This document shows, piece after piece, positions 7,200-15,504 of a stretch of DNA of 56,265 bases. The notes beneath the pieces were generated by a model. It saw only the letters and a program-made list of their open reading frames with translations, had not been told where the DNA came from and ran no database searches. The stretch lies in NCBI GenBank assembly GCA_017434845.1, contig JAFSGD010000049.1, positions 1 through 56,265 of the forward strand. The letters run 5' to 3'. This stretch comes from Clostridia bacterium (GTDB lineage: Bacteria; Bacillota; Clostridia; Oscillospirales; CAG-382). A program made the translations under genes and the position numbers. Positions within the stretch are counted from its first letter, which is position 1; every line of letters begins with the position of its first letter.

Positions 7200-8582
7200 C
7201 TATTTCAAAAAGAAGCGCAAAAGCTTTTCGTTAAGCTTGCTTTTGTATGGCTGGTATCTCATGGGAAGATCAAGCCAATTTCTTTTGTGAACGATAGATT
7301 TGGTATGCGAAAAGGCATCGAAGCCTTCCTTTCCGTGATAAGAGCCCATTCCGCTTTCTCCGACACCGCCAAACCCCATTTCGCTCGTTGCAAGATGTAT
7401 AATAACGTCGTTAATACAGCCTCCGCCGTAAGAAAGCTCGGTGTTCACGCGCTCAATGTGCTTCTTATCGGAAGAAAACAAATAAAGCGCAAGCGGCTTT
7501 TGCGCGTTCTTGAGCGAATCAACAACGGCATCAAATCTTTTGAAGGTTATGATCGGCATTATCGGCCCGAATATCTCCTCCTGCATCACGGCATCGTCTG
7601 CGGTAACGTTATCCATAACCGTCGGCTCGATCTTGTTGGCTTTTTCATCGGCTTTTCCACCGAACACAACCTTGCTTTTATCAATAAGATTACAAAGACG
7701 GTTGAAATGCTTTTCGTTAATTATTCTGCCGTAATCGCTGTTTTCAAGCGGGTTCTCTCCGAATTGAAGCTTTATTTGCGAGATGACCTCCGAAACGAAT
7801 TTTTCCTTAACACTTTCGTGGCAAAGAATATAATCGGGCGCAACACAGGTTTGACCGCAGTTCAAATATTTTCCGAAAACAATTCTTTTCGCGGCGAGCT
7901 TAATGCTTGCCGATGAATCAACGATGCAGGGGCTTTTTCCTCCAAGCTCCAAAACCGCGGGCGTAAGGTGCTCGGCTGTGTGCCTTAAAACCTCTTTGCC
8001 GACCGCTTGGCTTCCCGTAAAGAAAACGAAATCAAACTTCTGCTCGAGCAACGCCTTGTTTTCGGCTCTGCCTCCGCTGATAACGGCAATGTAATTCGGC
8101 TCGAAGCATTCTGAAATTATATTTTCTATCAATTTTGATGTTGCGGGCGAATAAGCACTCGGCTTAACTATCACGGTGTTGCCGGCGGCAATGGCGGTTG
8201 CAATCGGATCAATGGTGAGCAAAAAAGGGTAATTCCAGGGGCTCATTATCAAAACGTTGCCGTAGGGAACAGGCTGCTTGTAGCTTTTCGAGCGAAACTG
8301 CGCAAGCGGCGTTTTAACCGACTTTCTTTTGGAAAAACGCTTTACGTGCTTTATCATATAGGTTATTTCAGATAAAGCCATACCGATCTCGCACATAAAA
8401 GCCTCAAAGCCGCTTTTTCCGAGATCGGACTTCAAGGCTTCCAAAATATCGGCTTCGCGCTCTTTGATGCAGGAATAAAGCTTTTTTAACTGCCTTGTTC
8501 TGAACGCAACCGGAATCGTCGCACCGCTTTTGTAATATTCGCGTTGCGATTCCAAGATCCGTTTGATCTCCAATTCGTTCAT
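7200..8582 (-). CDS. Aldehyde dehydrogenase (ALDH3-like)
   Basis: A 460-residue NAD(P)-dependent aldehyde dehydrogenase. The catalytic Cys lies in LNCGQTCVAPDY and the general-base region is LELGGKSPC. The cofactor region includes MSPWNYPFLL and VIVKPSAYSP. The length and PWNYP motif fit the short ALDH3/YwdH-type enzymes that oxidise medium-chain or aromatic aldehydes. A final basic-hydrophobic tail (KLNEKLLRFFLK) could be a weak membrane anchor. GGAGA precedes the ATG at 8582. It is transcribed divergently from the SGNH hydrolase, and the physiological aldehyde is unknown. Confidence 0.92.
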   Translation of the reverse strand: MNELEIKRILESQREYYKSGATIPVAFRTRQLKKLYSCIKEREADILEALKSDLGKSGFEAFMCEIGMALSEITYMIKHVKRFSKRKSVKTPLAQFRSKSYKQPVPYGNVLIMSPWNYPFLLTIDPIATAIAAGNTVIVKPSAYSPATSKLIENIISECFEPNYIAVISGGRAENKALLEQKFDFVFFTGSQAVGKEVLRHTAEHLTPAVLELGGKSPCIVDSSASIKLAAKRIVFGKYLNCGQTCVAPDYILCHESVKEKFVSEVISQIKLQFGENPLENSDYGRIINEKHFNRLCNLIDKSKVVFGGKADEKANKIEPTVMDNVTADDAVMQEEIFGPIMPIITFKRFDAVVDSLKNAQKPLALYLFSSDKKHIERVNTELSYGGGCINDVIIHLATSEMGFGGVGESGMGSYHGKEGFDAFSHTKSIVHKRNWLDLPMRYQPYKSKLNEKLLRFFLK

Positions 8583-8624
8583 AATAATTCTCCGATAAGT
8601 GAATTTGCATTTTGAACATAAAAA

Positions 8625-8653
8625 ATTATAACATGGCTCTGTCCGAAAGTCAA
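8625..8653 (-). promoter_or_regulatory. Sigma-A promoter for aldehyde dehydrogenase
   Basis: On the minus strand, TTGACT (8653-8648), a 17-bp spacer and TATAAT (8630-8625). Confidence 0.78.
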
Positions 8654-8683
8654 CAAACGCATCAAAACCGAAACCATTTTCGA

Positions 8684-8712
8684 TTGACAACAAAGCCGAT
8701 TTGAAGTATATT
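8684..8712 (+). promoter_or_regulatory. Sigma-A promoter for SGNH hydrolase
   Basis: TTGACA (8684-8689), a 17-bp spacer and TATATT (8707-8712). It is back-to-back with the aldehyde dehydrogenase promoter, whose -35 box is 30 bp away. Confidence 0.78.
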
Positions 8713-8742
8713 TAAAGAAAGCAGTAAAAACGAGGTAGGGCC

Positions 8743-9864
8743 ATGGATTATTTCAAAAAATATACTTCAAACACCGTTGCCGCCTGCGGCGTGCAAAGCT
8801 TTTTTCTGATGGATCCCTGCGAGGTGCGCACCTCGCGTACGTTTTATAAAATATCCTGCGGCGGTAAATATAACTATTCGTTTCTGTTTTCGAATAACGT
8901 CGATACAACCTATTCCGACGGAAGCTTCAGCGTATGCAACACCGTCTGCAACGGCTGGCATCTTATCGAAGCGCTCGTCGGCGTTTGCGCGTGCGATGCG
9001 ATCGGTGAGGAGATATCCTCTCCCGAGTCGGCAAAAAAGGCAAACGAAAGCGTTTTTGAAATGAAGCATTTAAGCTTTAACGGTGCGATGTCGAAAAAAT
9101 GCACCGCGGGCGAAATATTCTGCTCCGATGAAATATCACTCGATATAAAATCCGGCGATTATCTCTGCATTCAGCTCAGCTTCACGGGAAATATGTTTCC
9201 TTATTTCGAAGAAACGCTTTTGCCGACATATCTTAAGCAAAACGGAAAATGGGTTTACAGCAACAAAACCCCGGTCGTAAGCATGGTCGGCTGCGACCGC
9301 GCCGTAAAGAAAAGAATCGCGTTTTTAGGCGATTCAATAACTCAGGGCATCGGCGCGGGCTTTAACAGCTATAAAAACTATTGTGCGGTCCTTTCCGAAA
9401 AGCTCGGCAGCGCTTATGCATATCATAACCTCGGCATCGGCTTTGCACGCGCAAACGATGCCGCCTCAAACGGCTTCTGGCTCTCCAAAGCGAAAAATAA
9501 CGATATAGTCTTCCTCTGCCTCGGCGCGAACGATATTTTGCAGCAGAAAAGCGTCAAGGGGCTTAAAACGGATCTTGCGTTTGTCGTTTCCGAGCTGAAG
9601 AAGAACGGCATAAAGATCGTATTGCAGACCGTGCCTCCCTTTGATTATGAGGGCGAGGCGCTTGATAAGTGGATCGAGGTTAACACCTTTATCAAAAACG
9701 AGCTTTCGAAAAAAGCCGATTTCTTCTTCGATAACGTAAAGGTGCTCGGCAAAAGCGCGCGCGAGCCGCAGATCGCAATATTCGGCGGACACCCCAATGC
9801 CGAGGGCTGTGCGCGTTGGGCAGAGGCACTTTATGCCGCTTTGCCGCCCGAATTGCTCGAATGA
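8743..9864 (+). CDS. SGNH/GDSL-type hydrolase
   Basis: A 373-residue two-domain esterase-like protein with no signal peptide, so probably cytoplasmic. An N-terminal beta-rich domain (to about residue 185) precedes an SGNH domain. Block I is FLGDSITQGIG with the nucleophile Ser, block III is LCLGANDIL and block V is FGGHPNAEG with the catalytic His. The Asp usually three residues before that His is replaced by Phe. Such proteins often deacetylate oligosaccharides. GAGGT precedes the ATG. No neighbouring gene suggests a substrate. Confidence 0.88.
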   Translation: MDYFKKYTSNTVAACGVQSFFLMDPCEVRTSRTFYKISCGGKYNYSFLFSNNVDTTYSDGSFSVCNTVCNGWHLIEALVGVCACDAIGEEISSPESAKKANESVFEMKHLSFNGAMSKKCTAGEIFCSDEISLDIKSGDYLCIQLSFTGNMFPYFEETLLPTYLKQNGKWVYSNKTPVVSMVGCDRAVKKRIAFLGDSITQGIGAGFNSYKNYCAVLSEKLGSAYAYHNLGIGFARANDAASNGFWLSKAKNNDIVFLCLGANDILQQKSVKGLKTDLAFVVSELKKNGIKIVLQTVPPFDYEGEALDKWIEVNTFIKNELSKKADFFFDNVKVLGKSAREPQIAIFGGHPNAEGCARWAEALYAALPPELLE

Positions 9865-9921
9865 TTCAAAAATCAACAATGCGACCGCTTTGTTAAAGGC
9901 TAAAATTATAAAACTTCCCAA

Positions 9922-9950
9922 TTGTTATTTTTTAAATTCGGTGCTATAAT
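9922..9950 (+). promoter_or_regulatory. Sigma-A promoter for anion permease
   Basis: TTGTTA (9922-9927), a 17-bp spacer and TATAAT (9945-9950), 38 nt upstream of the start codon. Confidence 0.72.
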
Positions 9951-9988
9951 TTCCGTCGGAAATTTAAAAAGAGGGAAGTAACGCAAAA

Positions 9989-11131
9989 ATGCAGAACGCC
10001 ATTGCCGTTCCCAAGAGCCATATTTTGATAAAAAATATATCGGCGTTCGCCAAAAAGAACGCGCTTATGCTGATCGCGTTTGCCGCGGCACTGATAACAA
10101 CTTTTTTCGTGCCGATCGATGCCGAATATATCGGTTATTTCGATTTCAAAACGCTTTCTTGTCTGTTCTGCGTGCTTGCCGTCGTTTGCGCCCTGCGCAA
10201 TCAAAACTTTTTCTATATGCTTGCAGGCAAGCTTGTTCAGCGCTTCAAAACCATTCGTTCGGCAACCATCGCGCTCGTTTATATAACCTTTATCGGCTCG
10301 ATGCTTATTGCAAACGATATGGCGTTGCTGACCTTTTTGCCTCTCGGCTATCTGGTGCTTAAAACCACCGCAAAGGAACGCTATATGGCGTATGTGTTCA
10401 TTTTACAGAACATTGCGGCAAATTTCGGCGGAATGCTGACTCCGTTCGGCAACCCTCAAAACCTCTATCTTTATTCGCACTTCTCAATTCCCGACGGCGA
10501 ATTTATCAAAATAATGCTCGTGCCCTTTTTGCTTTCGGTAACGTTAATAACCGTTTGCTGCTTCTTTATACGCCCCGAGCCGATAGTTCAGCTTGAAAAC
10601 GATATTTCGGTTCCCAAAGCAAAAACCGCAATACTTCTCGCGCTGTTCGCGCTTTCCATTGCGATCGTTTTCCGCGGAATCCCTTACGGTCTCGGTCTGC
10701 TTGTTATTCCCGCCGTTCTTTTGTTTGTCGACAGAAAGGCGCTTTCGCAGGTCGATTATCCTCTGCTTTTAACCTTTGTGTTTTTCTTTATTTTCGCGGG
10801 CAATATGGCGCGCGTTGAACCTGTGCGCGAGTTGTTTTCGTCTCTGCTCGGAAAAAACACTTTGCTGTTCAGCGTGCTTTCCTGTCAGTGCATAAGCAAC
10901 GTTCCCTCCGCTATTCTGCTTTCCAATTTCACGGGCGATTACCCCTCGTTGCTCGTCGGCGTAAATATCGGCGGCGTCGGAACGCTTATCTCCTCGCTCG
11001 CGAGTCTTATAACCTTCCGTGAATATTCCAAGAATCAGCCGGGCAAAACCAAGGCGTATATAGTTATGTTCTCGGTCATAAATTTCGCGTTTTTGATCGT
11101 TCTGACTTCTCTCGAGCTGGTAATAATGTAA
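9989..11131 (+). CDS. SLC13/ArsB-like anion permease
   Basis: A 380-residue protein with about ten hydrophobic segments, of the ion transporter superfamily that includes citrate, dicarboxylate and arsenite permeases. The signature-like GGMLTPFGNPQNLYLY resembles the conserved substrate-site NPQN loop of this group, and a second similar loop, CISNVPSAILLSNF, occurs in the C-terminal half as expected for two inverted repeats. GAGGGAAG precedes the ATG. It is monocistronic, between its own promoter and terminator. The transported anion cannot be assigned, and there are no arsR or arsC genes nearby. Confidence 0.8.
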   Translation: MQNAIAVPKSHILIKNISAFAKKNALMLIAFAAALITTFFVPIDAEYIGYFDFKTLSCLFCVLAVVCALRNQNFFYMLAGKLVQRFKTIRSATIALVYITFIGSMLIANDMALLTFLPLGYLVLKTTAKERYMAYVFILQNIAANFGGMLTPFGNPQNLYLYSHFSIPDGEFIKIMLVPFLLSVTLITVCCFFIRPEPIVQLENDISVPKAKTAILLALFALSIAIVFRGIPYGLGLLVIPAVLLFVDRKALSQVDYPLLLTFVFFFIFAGNMARVEPVRELFSSLLGKNTLLFSVLSCQCISNVPSAILLSNFTGDYPSLLVGVNIGGVGTLISSLASLITFREYSKNQPGKTKAYIVMFSVINFAFLIVLTSLELVIM

Positions 11132-11140
11132 TATAAACAA

Positions 11141-11174
11141 AAAACAAGCTTCTCAATCAGAGGAAGCTTGTTTT
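11141..11174. terminator. Bidirectional terminator
   Basis: A perfect 12-bp stem AAAACAAGCTTC/GAAGCTTGTTTT with a 10-nt loop, flanked by A- and T-rich tails. It sits between the convergent permease and DUF3810 genes and probably serves both. Confidence 0.82.
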
Positions 11175-11187
11175 GTTATTTGTGCGT

Positions 11188-12417
11188 TTATCGGCTTTTA
11201 TAATAGGCAACGGCAAGATCGACCACCAAGCCATAGCTTTTCGTTCCGGCTGTCTGACCCTGCGATTGCAAAAACGCGTTGTTGACCGTTCCCGCAACCG
11301 TGCTCGCCGTGCTGTCGCGGTATTTGTCGAAGAATTCCGAATATGCGATAAATTCGCGGTTCATCTCGTTTGAAAGAACGCTTCTTCTGAATTCGAAGTA
11401 TTTGTCTCTGTCCGCACTGCTTAACGCCGACATAAGATAATTAACCATGTTGGCGTATCCCGAATAGCGAACAAAGGCATCGTCGCTGTTTATACAAACG
11501 AGAAAAGCAACGAAGTTCGCCTCGTCCTCGCGAGCAATTCCGCGCTGATGCGCCATTTCGTGCGCCATTGTAAACGGCATAAGAAAATCGGGATAATTTG
11601 TGTTGATGTTCGATTCACCCGTCATAAAGGTGTAAACGCCCGAAATGTGCGTGTAGGTCATCGGCTCCGAAAGCGCAATGGGCTTTGGAGATGAATTAAA
11701 ATGCCCTATATAATCGGCAGTTGCCGCGTATTCGGCAAACGCATCGTTTACAATAGCGGTCAGCTCGTCGTAGCCGTATGGCATAACCGATGCTCCGTTC
11801 GCATCAAACGCAACGCCGTCGTCGGCAAACGCCTCCTCTGCCAGGTTCGAAACCGTAACCGCCGTATAATAAAGCTCCTCGGCGGAAACCGCTTTTTGCT
11901 CTAAGTCCAGGTTATAAGCAAGCTTTTGCCTGCCGTATGCGGGTCCGAATGCGGCACAGAAAACAATGGCAATAAACAGCAAAAACGATAAAAGCGGCCT
12001 CAGCCATTTGTAAAAATTCGCATCGCTGCCGTCTCGCTTTGTCGAAACCGTCGAAAGCACAATATATCCTATTGCAATAAAGGGAAGTGAGATCAAAACG
12101 CATTCGGCAAGCGAAAAGGGGATCCAACCCGTTATTTTAGCGAGAAGGAATCTTATGGCTTGCGCGGGATAAACCGTCCACAGCTCCGCAAACGCGGGAA
12201 TAAAGCGTGAAAGCAGATAAACAACCGCCGAAAACACAAAAATCAGCGAAAGTATCTTAAACGGAATTGTAAAAAGACCGCAATTAATAATGCGTTTAAA
12301 GAGCGGGGGCTTTTCAGGGCCCCCGTCGTTTTCGCTTATATTTTCGCCTATGGCAGTGTCGATAACGTCTTCCGAAATATCGTTTTCGGTAATTATCTCT
12401 TTATCTCGTGGCTCCAT
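11188..12417 (-). CDS. DUF3810 family membrane metallopeptidase-like protein
   Basis: A 409-residue membrane protein. An acidic N-terminus is followed by three hydrophobic segments (about residues 50-75, 90-120 and 140-165) and a large domain carrying HEMAHQRG, an HExxH zinc-metallopeptidase motif, then EDEANFVAFL with the probable third ligand. This is the DUF3810 family, whose function is not established. The ATG at 12417 lies inside the ilvE coding end, giving a 25-nt overlap. There is no good ribosome binding site, so translation probably depends on coupling to ilvE. The reason for the pairing with amino-acid metabolism is not clear. Confidence 0.85.
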   Translation of the reverse strand: MEPRDKEIITENDISEDVIDTAIGENISENDGGPEKPPLFKRIINCGLFTIPFKILSLIFVFSAVVYLLSRFIPAFAELWTVYPAQAIRFLLAKITGWIPFSLAECVLISLPFIAIGYIVLSTVSTKRDGSDANFYKWLRPLLSFLLFIAIVFCAAFGPAYGRQKLAYNLDLEQKAVSAEELYYTAVTVSNLAEEAFADDGVAFDANGASVMPYGYDELTAIVNDAFAEYAATADYIGHFNSSPKPIALSEPMTYTHISGVYTFMTGESNINTNYPDFLMPFTMAHEMAHQRGIAREDEANFVAFLVCINSDDAFVRYSGYANMVNYLMSALSSADRDKYFEFRRSVLSNEMNREFIAYSEFFDKYRDSTASTVAGTVNNAFLQSQGQTAGTKSYGLVVDLAVAYYKSR

Positions 12418-13457
12418 CCGAATTCATCTTCCTTGTTGCCGAACTGAATGCCGGTAATGTTATCGTAAAGCATCTGAGAGATCGTTCCTATCTCGCCGTT
12501 GTTTATCAAAAGCTTTTTGCCGTGCCAATCAAGAAGTCCAACGGGGGAAATAACAGCCGCGGTGCCGGTGCCGAACATTTCCTTAAGCAAGCCGTTTTCG
12601 CCTGCCTCATAAACCTCGTCGATAGAAATGCGGCGTTCTTCAACGTCATAGCCCTTTGCCTTAAGGTAAGAGATAACCGAATCTCTGGTAACACCGGGAA
12701 GAATATTGCCCTCAAGCTTGGGGGTAACGATCTTGTCGCCGATAACGAAGAAAACGTTCATCGCGCCAACCTCGTCGATGTATTTGTGTTCAATACCGTC
12801 AAGCCAAAGCACCTGAGCATAGCCCTTTTCCTCTGCCTTTTCCTGACCCTTAAGCGATGCCGCATAGTTGCCGCCGACCTTTGCATAGCCTGTGCCGCCC
12901 TTAACTGCGCGAACGTATTCATCCTCAACGCAGATTTTAACGGGAGCAAGACCGCCCGCGTAATAAGAGCCCGAGGGAGAAAGAATTATCATGAATTTAT
13001 AGGTGTGAGAGGGGTGAACGCCGAGGAAGGGGTCGGTTGCGATAATAAAGGGACGAATATAAAGCGAGGTGCCGGGCTCGGTGGGAATCCAATCGCTGTC
13101 GGTCCAAACAAGCTCTTCGATAGCCTGAAGCACGTCTGCCTTGTCAACCTGAGGAATACACATTCTCTCGTTGGTGTTGTTCATTCTTTCAATATTCTTC
13201 TCGGGGCGGAACAAAAGTATTCTTCCGTCTTTTGCGCGGTAAGCCTTCATGCCCTCGAACATTTCCTGACCGTAGTGGAATACCATGCAGGCAGGGGAAA
13301 GCGATATCTCGCCGTAGGGAACGATTCTTGCATCGTGCCAGCCCTTTTCGGTGGAATAGTCCATAATAAACATGTGGTCGGTAAATATCTTACCGAAGCC
13401 GAGAGTTCCCGTGGGCTTTGCCTTGGGAGAGGTTGTAAGAGTTTTTGTGATCTGCAT
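12393..13457 (-). CDS. ilvE: Branched-chain amino acid aminotransferase
   Basis: A 354-residue PLP-dependent transaminase of fold type IV that interconverts Leu, Ile and Val with their 2-oxo acids using glutamate/2-oxoglutarate. The PLP lysine lies in TGYAKVGGNYAASL. The conserved FHYGQEMFEGMKAYR and PGVTRDSVI segments are present. Length and layout match the longer bacterial/eukaryotic BCAT type rather than the 300-residue E. coli type. GAAAGGAT precedes the ATG. A consensus promoter and a hairpin-containing leader of about 65 nt lie upstream, with no T-box features. Confidence 0.95.
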   Translation of the reverse strand: MQITKTLTTSPKAKPTGTLGFGKIFTDHMFIMDYSTEKGWHDARIVPYGEISLSPACMVFHYGQEMFEGMKAYRAKDGRILLFRPEKNIERMNNTNERMCIPQVDKADVLQAIEELVWTDSDWIPTEPGTSLYIRPFIIATDPFLGVHPSHTYKFMIILSPSGSYYAGGLAPVKICVEDEYVRAVKGGTGYAKVGGNYAASLKGQEKAEEKGYAQVLWLDGIEHKYIDEVGAMNVFFVIGDKIVTPKLEGNILPGVTRDSVISYLKAKGYDVEERRISIDEVYEAGENGLLKEMFGTGTAAVISPVGLLDWHGKKLLINNGEIGTISQMLYDNITGIQFGNKEDEFGWSHEIKR

Positions 13458-13500
13458 TGTAAAATATCCTTTCGGTAATACATATCTTAAAAAGTTAAGC

Positions 13501-13520
13501 TTCCCGCGCTTCTGCGGGAA
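13501..13520 (-). promoter_or_regulatory. Leader hairpin of ilvE
   Basis: TTCCCGC/GCGGGAA with a 6-nt loop lies just after the predicted transcription start. On the minus strand it is followed by a short CTTAA/TTAAG hairpin and five T residues. It could be a weak attenuator or only a stabilising 5' stem. No leader peptide rich in Leu, Ile or Val and no T-box element was seen. Confidence 0.4.
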
Positions 13521-13531
13521 CGCTTCTAAAT

Positions 13532-13560
13532 ATTATACAACCGCATTTTTGTTTTTTCAA
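13532..13560 (-). promoter_or_regulatory. Sigma-A promoter for ilvE-DUF3810
   Basis: On the minus strand, TTGAAA (13560-13555), a 17-bp spacer and TATAAT (13537-13532). The remainder of the gap to 13738 holds only AT-rich sequence and the M23 gene leader; no convincing promoter for the M23 gene was found. Confidence 0.82.
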
Positions 13561-13738
13561 TAGTTTTCGCACAAAACCTTCGCTAAATTCCTTAAAGCAT
13601 AACTATCAAAAGATATTCACCATGCCGATAAACAAAATTATTATAAAAATTTATCGTAATTTAACATGGCGTTCATAATTATAGTGTAAAATCTAAATGA
13701 TTTTGGGACTAAATCAAAACAAAAACGGAGGTCCACCT

Positions 13739-14872
13739 TTGGAAAGTTCAATCAAACCGCTGAATTTCATAAAAAAATATAGAATAGCGCTCGTTTCCGT
13801 AGCGGCTTTTGCCGTTGCACTCGGCTGCATTATTTCCTTTGCGGGCAATGATGCAAGCGACGTTTCGGGCGTTTCTTCCGAATACGTTGTTTCCGCAACC
13901 GTTTCTTCCGAAAGTGCGGGCACTCAGTCTTCTCTTCCCGAATCGGTTGCTCCCGAAGCAGCGCTTCTCTGCGGCACAGGTATTTATATAGACAACTGTT
14001 TCATCGGTGCGGTTTCCGATAGCGCGGTTGCCGAATCTGCTCTTAACACCGTTCTCAACGAGCGCGCAAGCGAGCTCAATATCGATCCTTCGGCTGAGAT
14101 CAGCTTCAATAATTCCGTTGATCTTGTTTCCGGCGAATATGCGACCGACTCCTTTGTAACCGCTTCCGATGTCGCAAGAATGCTCGATAACGGCGTTTCC
14201 AACTACCTTGGCGAATCGATCCCCGTTAAGCTTTCGGTTCGCTCGGTCGTAACCGCTTCCGAAAAGGTCGTTCTTGAATATAATACCAAAACCATTTATA
14301 CCGATGCTCTTGCAAACGGTAAAAAATCGGTTCTTATAAAGGGCTATAACGGCGAAGGTATAGAAACCGCCGAAATAATTTCCGTCGACGGTGTCGAAAC
14401 CGGTCGCAACGTAGTTTCTCTTGATGTAACAACTCCCGCAAAGGATTCTGTCGTTCGCGTCGGCTCGCGTTCGAGCTCTCATTCCGTGTCCTCGGTTGCA
14501 AAGTTCGTCAAGCCCTATGACGGTATCATAACCTCTTATACCGGTCCCCGTTGGGGCAGAATCCATAAGGGCATCGATATTGCGGGCCCCGGCTGCCACG
14601 GCGATCCCGTTGTTGCGGCAAGCAGCGGCGTGGTTGTTCTTGCCGAATGGTACAGCACATACGGTAACTGTGTTATCATCGATCACGGCAACGGAATTCA
14701 AACCCTTTATGCACACTTCAGCTCTATCACCGTTTCCGAGGGCGACGTTGTCTCTGCAGGCGACGTGGTCGGCAAGATCGGCGATACCGGCAACACCACC
14801 GGATCTCACCTTCACTTCGAGGTTCGCGTTGACGGCGAATGCGTAAACCCCTTGTTCTTTGTTAAGTATTAA
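13739..14872 (+). CDS. M23 family peptidase with G5 domain
   Basis: A 377-residue cell-wall endopeptidase-type protein. An N-terminal membrane segment (about residues 15-37) is followed by a Ser/Val/Glu-rich linker, a G5-like domain (near 190-245, ending VVRVGSRSSS) and a C-terminal lysostaphin-type M23 domain. Its zinc ligands are visible in HKGIDI and SHLHFEV, with a middle motif LYAHF. It probably cleaves peptidoglycan cross-bridges or stem peptides outside the membrane. The TTG at 13739 is taken as start because GGAGG lies 7 nt before it; an ATG 14 codons upstream has no such site. Confidence 0.92.
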   Translation: MESSIKPLNFIKKYRIALVSVAAFAVALGCIISFAGNDASDVSGVSSEYVVSATVSSESAGTQSSLPESVAPEAALLCGTGIYIDNCFIGAVSDSAVAESALNTVLNERASELNIDPSAEISFNNSVDLVSGEYATDSFVTASDVARMLDNGVSNYLGESIPVKLSVRSVVTASEKVVLEYNTKTIYTDALANGKKSVLIKGYNGEGIETAEIISVDGVETGRNVVSLDVTTPAKDSVVRVGSRSSSHSVSSVAKFVKPYDGIITSYTGPRWGRIHKGIDIAGPGCHGDPVVAASSGVVVLAEWYSTYGNCVIIDHGNGIQTLYAHFSSITVSEGDVVSAGDVVGKIGDTGNTTGSHLHFEVRVDGECVNPLFFVKY

Positions 14873-14892
14873 TCATAAATAGGTAATTATCA

Positions 14893-15387
14893 ATGAAAAA
14901 GAAATTCGCGATACCTGCGTTATCGATTATTCTTGTTGTTGCCTGCCTGCTTTCCTCCTGCTCGATCTTCGGTGAAAAGACCTTTACGGTCGATGAGCTT
15001 TCTATCACCATGAGCGGAATGTTTATAGAAAGCGAGCAAGAAGGTGCCGAGGCGTTCTATTTAACAACCGATATCGGCGTGCTGGTACATAAAGAAACCT
15101 TCGAGGAGCTCGAGGATAAGGATTACGTTATTGCCGACCTTACCGAAGCCGATTATGCAAAGCTTCGTATGGAAGCAAATGAGATCGAGGCTGAAATCGT
15201 TGAAGAATCGGGCTCGGTTTGTTATGAATATAACTTCGATTCCGATGGAAGTTCCTTCCGCGATCTCGTGGTCGTAAAGAAGGGAAATAACGCTTTCTGG
15301 GTAATAAGCTTTTATTGCCTTGAGGATAGCTTCGAATCAAACAAAGCTAATTTCCTTAAATACGCTTCGTCGGTAACCTTCTCATAA
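14893..15387 (+). CDS. Small lipoprotein of unknown function
   Basis: A 164-residue protein with a lipoprotein signal peptide (residues 1-24) ending in lipobox LLSSC, so it should be tethered to the outer face of the membrane. The mature part is acidic and predicted to be alpha/beta. The opening KTFTVDELSITM and the end NFLKYASSVTF resemble small PsbP/DcrB-like stress lipoproteins, but the similarity is weak. It lies 20 nt after the M23 peptidase and shares its transcript, and both act at the envelope. It is followed by a strong terminator. Confidence 0.82.
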   Translation: MKKKFAIPALSIILVVACLLSSCSIFGEKTFTVDELSITMSGMFIESEQEGAEAFYLTTDIGVLVHKETFEELEDKDYVIADLTEADYAKLRMEANEIEAEIVEESGSVCYEYNFDSDGSSFRDLVVVKKGNNAFWVISFYCLEDSFESNKANFLKYASSVTFS

Positions 15388-15396
15388 TTAAAAAGC

Positions 15397-15422
15397 AAAA
15401 GCAGCGATTTATCGCTGCTTTT
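15397..15422 (+). terminator. Terminator of M23-lipoprotein operon
   Basis: A 12-bp stem AAAAGCAGCGAT/ATCGCTGCTTTT with a two-base centre and a T-rich tail, 10 nt after the lipoprotein stop codon. Confidence 0.88.
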
Positions 15423-15450
15423 TATATATAATTGAAGTTTTTGGGGATTT

Positions 15451-15480
15451 TAAAGGGGTTTTTTTCAAAAAGCCCCTTTA
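15451..15480 (-). terminator. Hairpin after pssA
   Basis: TAAAGGGG/CCCCTTTA arms with an inner T-run/A-run pairing form a long hairpin 25 nt beyond the pssA stop. It lacks a strong T-run on the minus strand, so termination is only probable. It would close the long minus-strand operon. Confidence 0.5.
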
Positions 15481-15504
15481 ACTGTAATATGTTCAGGCCC
15501 AAAC

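Noticed and set aside
12408-13478. A 356-codon plus-strand frame opposite ilvE
   Set aside because: ilvE has the PLP lysine and full-length match. The opposite frame is low in complexity, Asn-rich and without family features.
13458-13560. T-box or leucine attenuator upstream of ilvE
   Set aside because: The leader is only about 65 nt. It lacks a T-box sequence, specifier loop and a Leu/Ile/Val-rich leader peptide.
13748-14815. A 355-codon minus-strand frame opposite the M23 peptidase
   Set aside because: The plus-strand gene carries all M23 zinc motifs. The antisense frame is Gly/Asn-rich shadow sequence.
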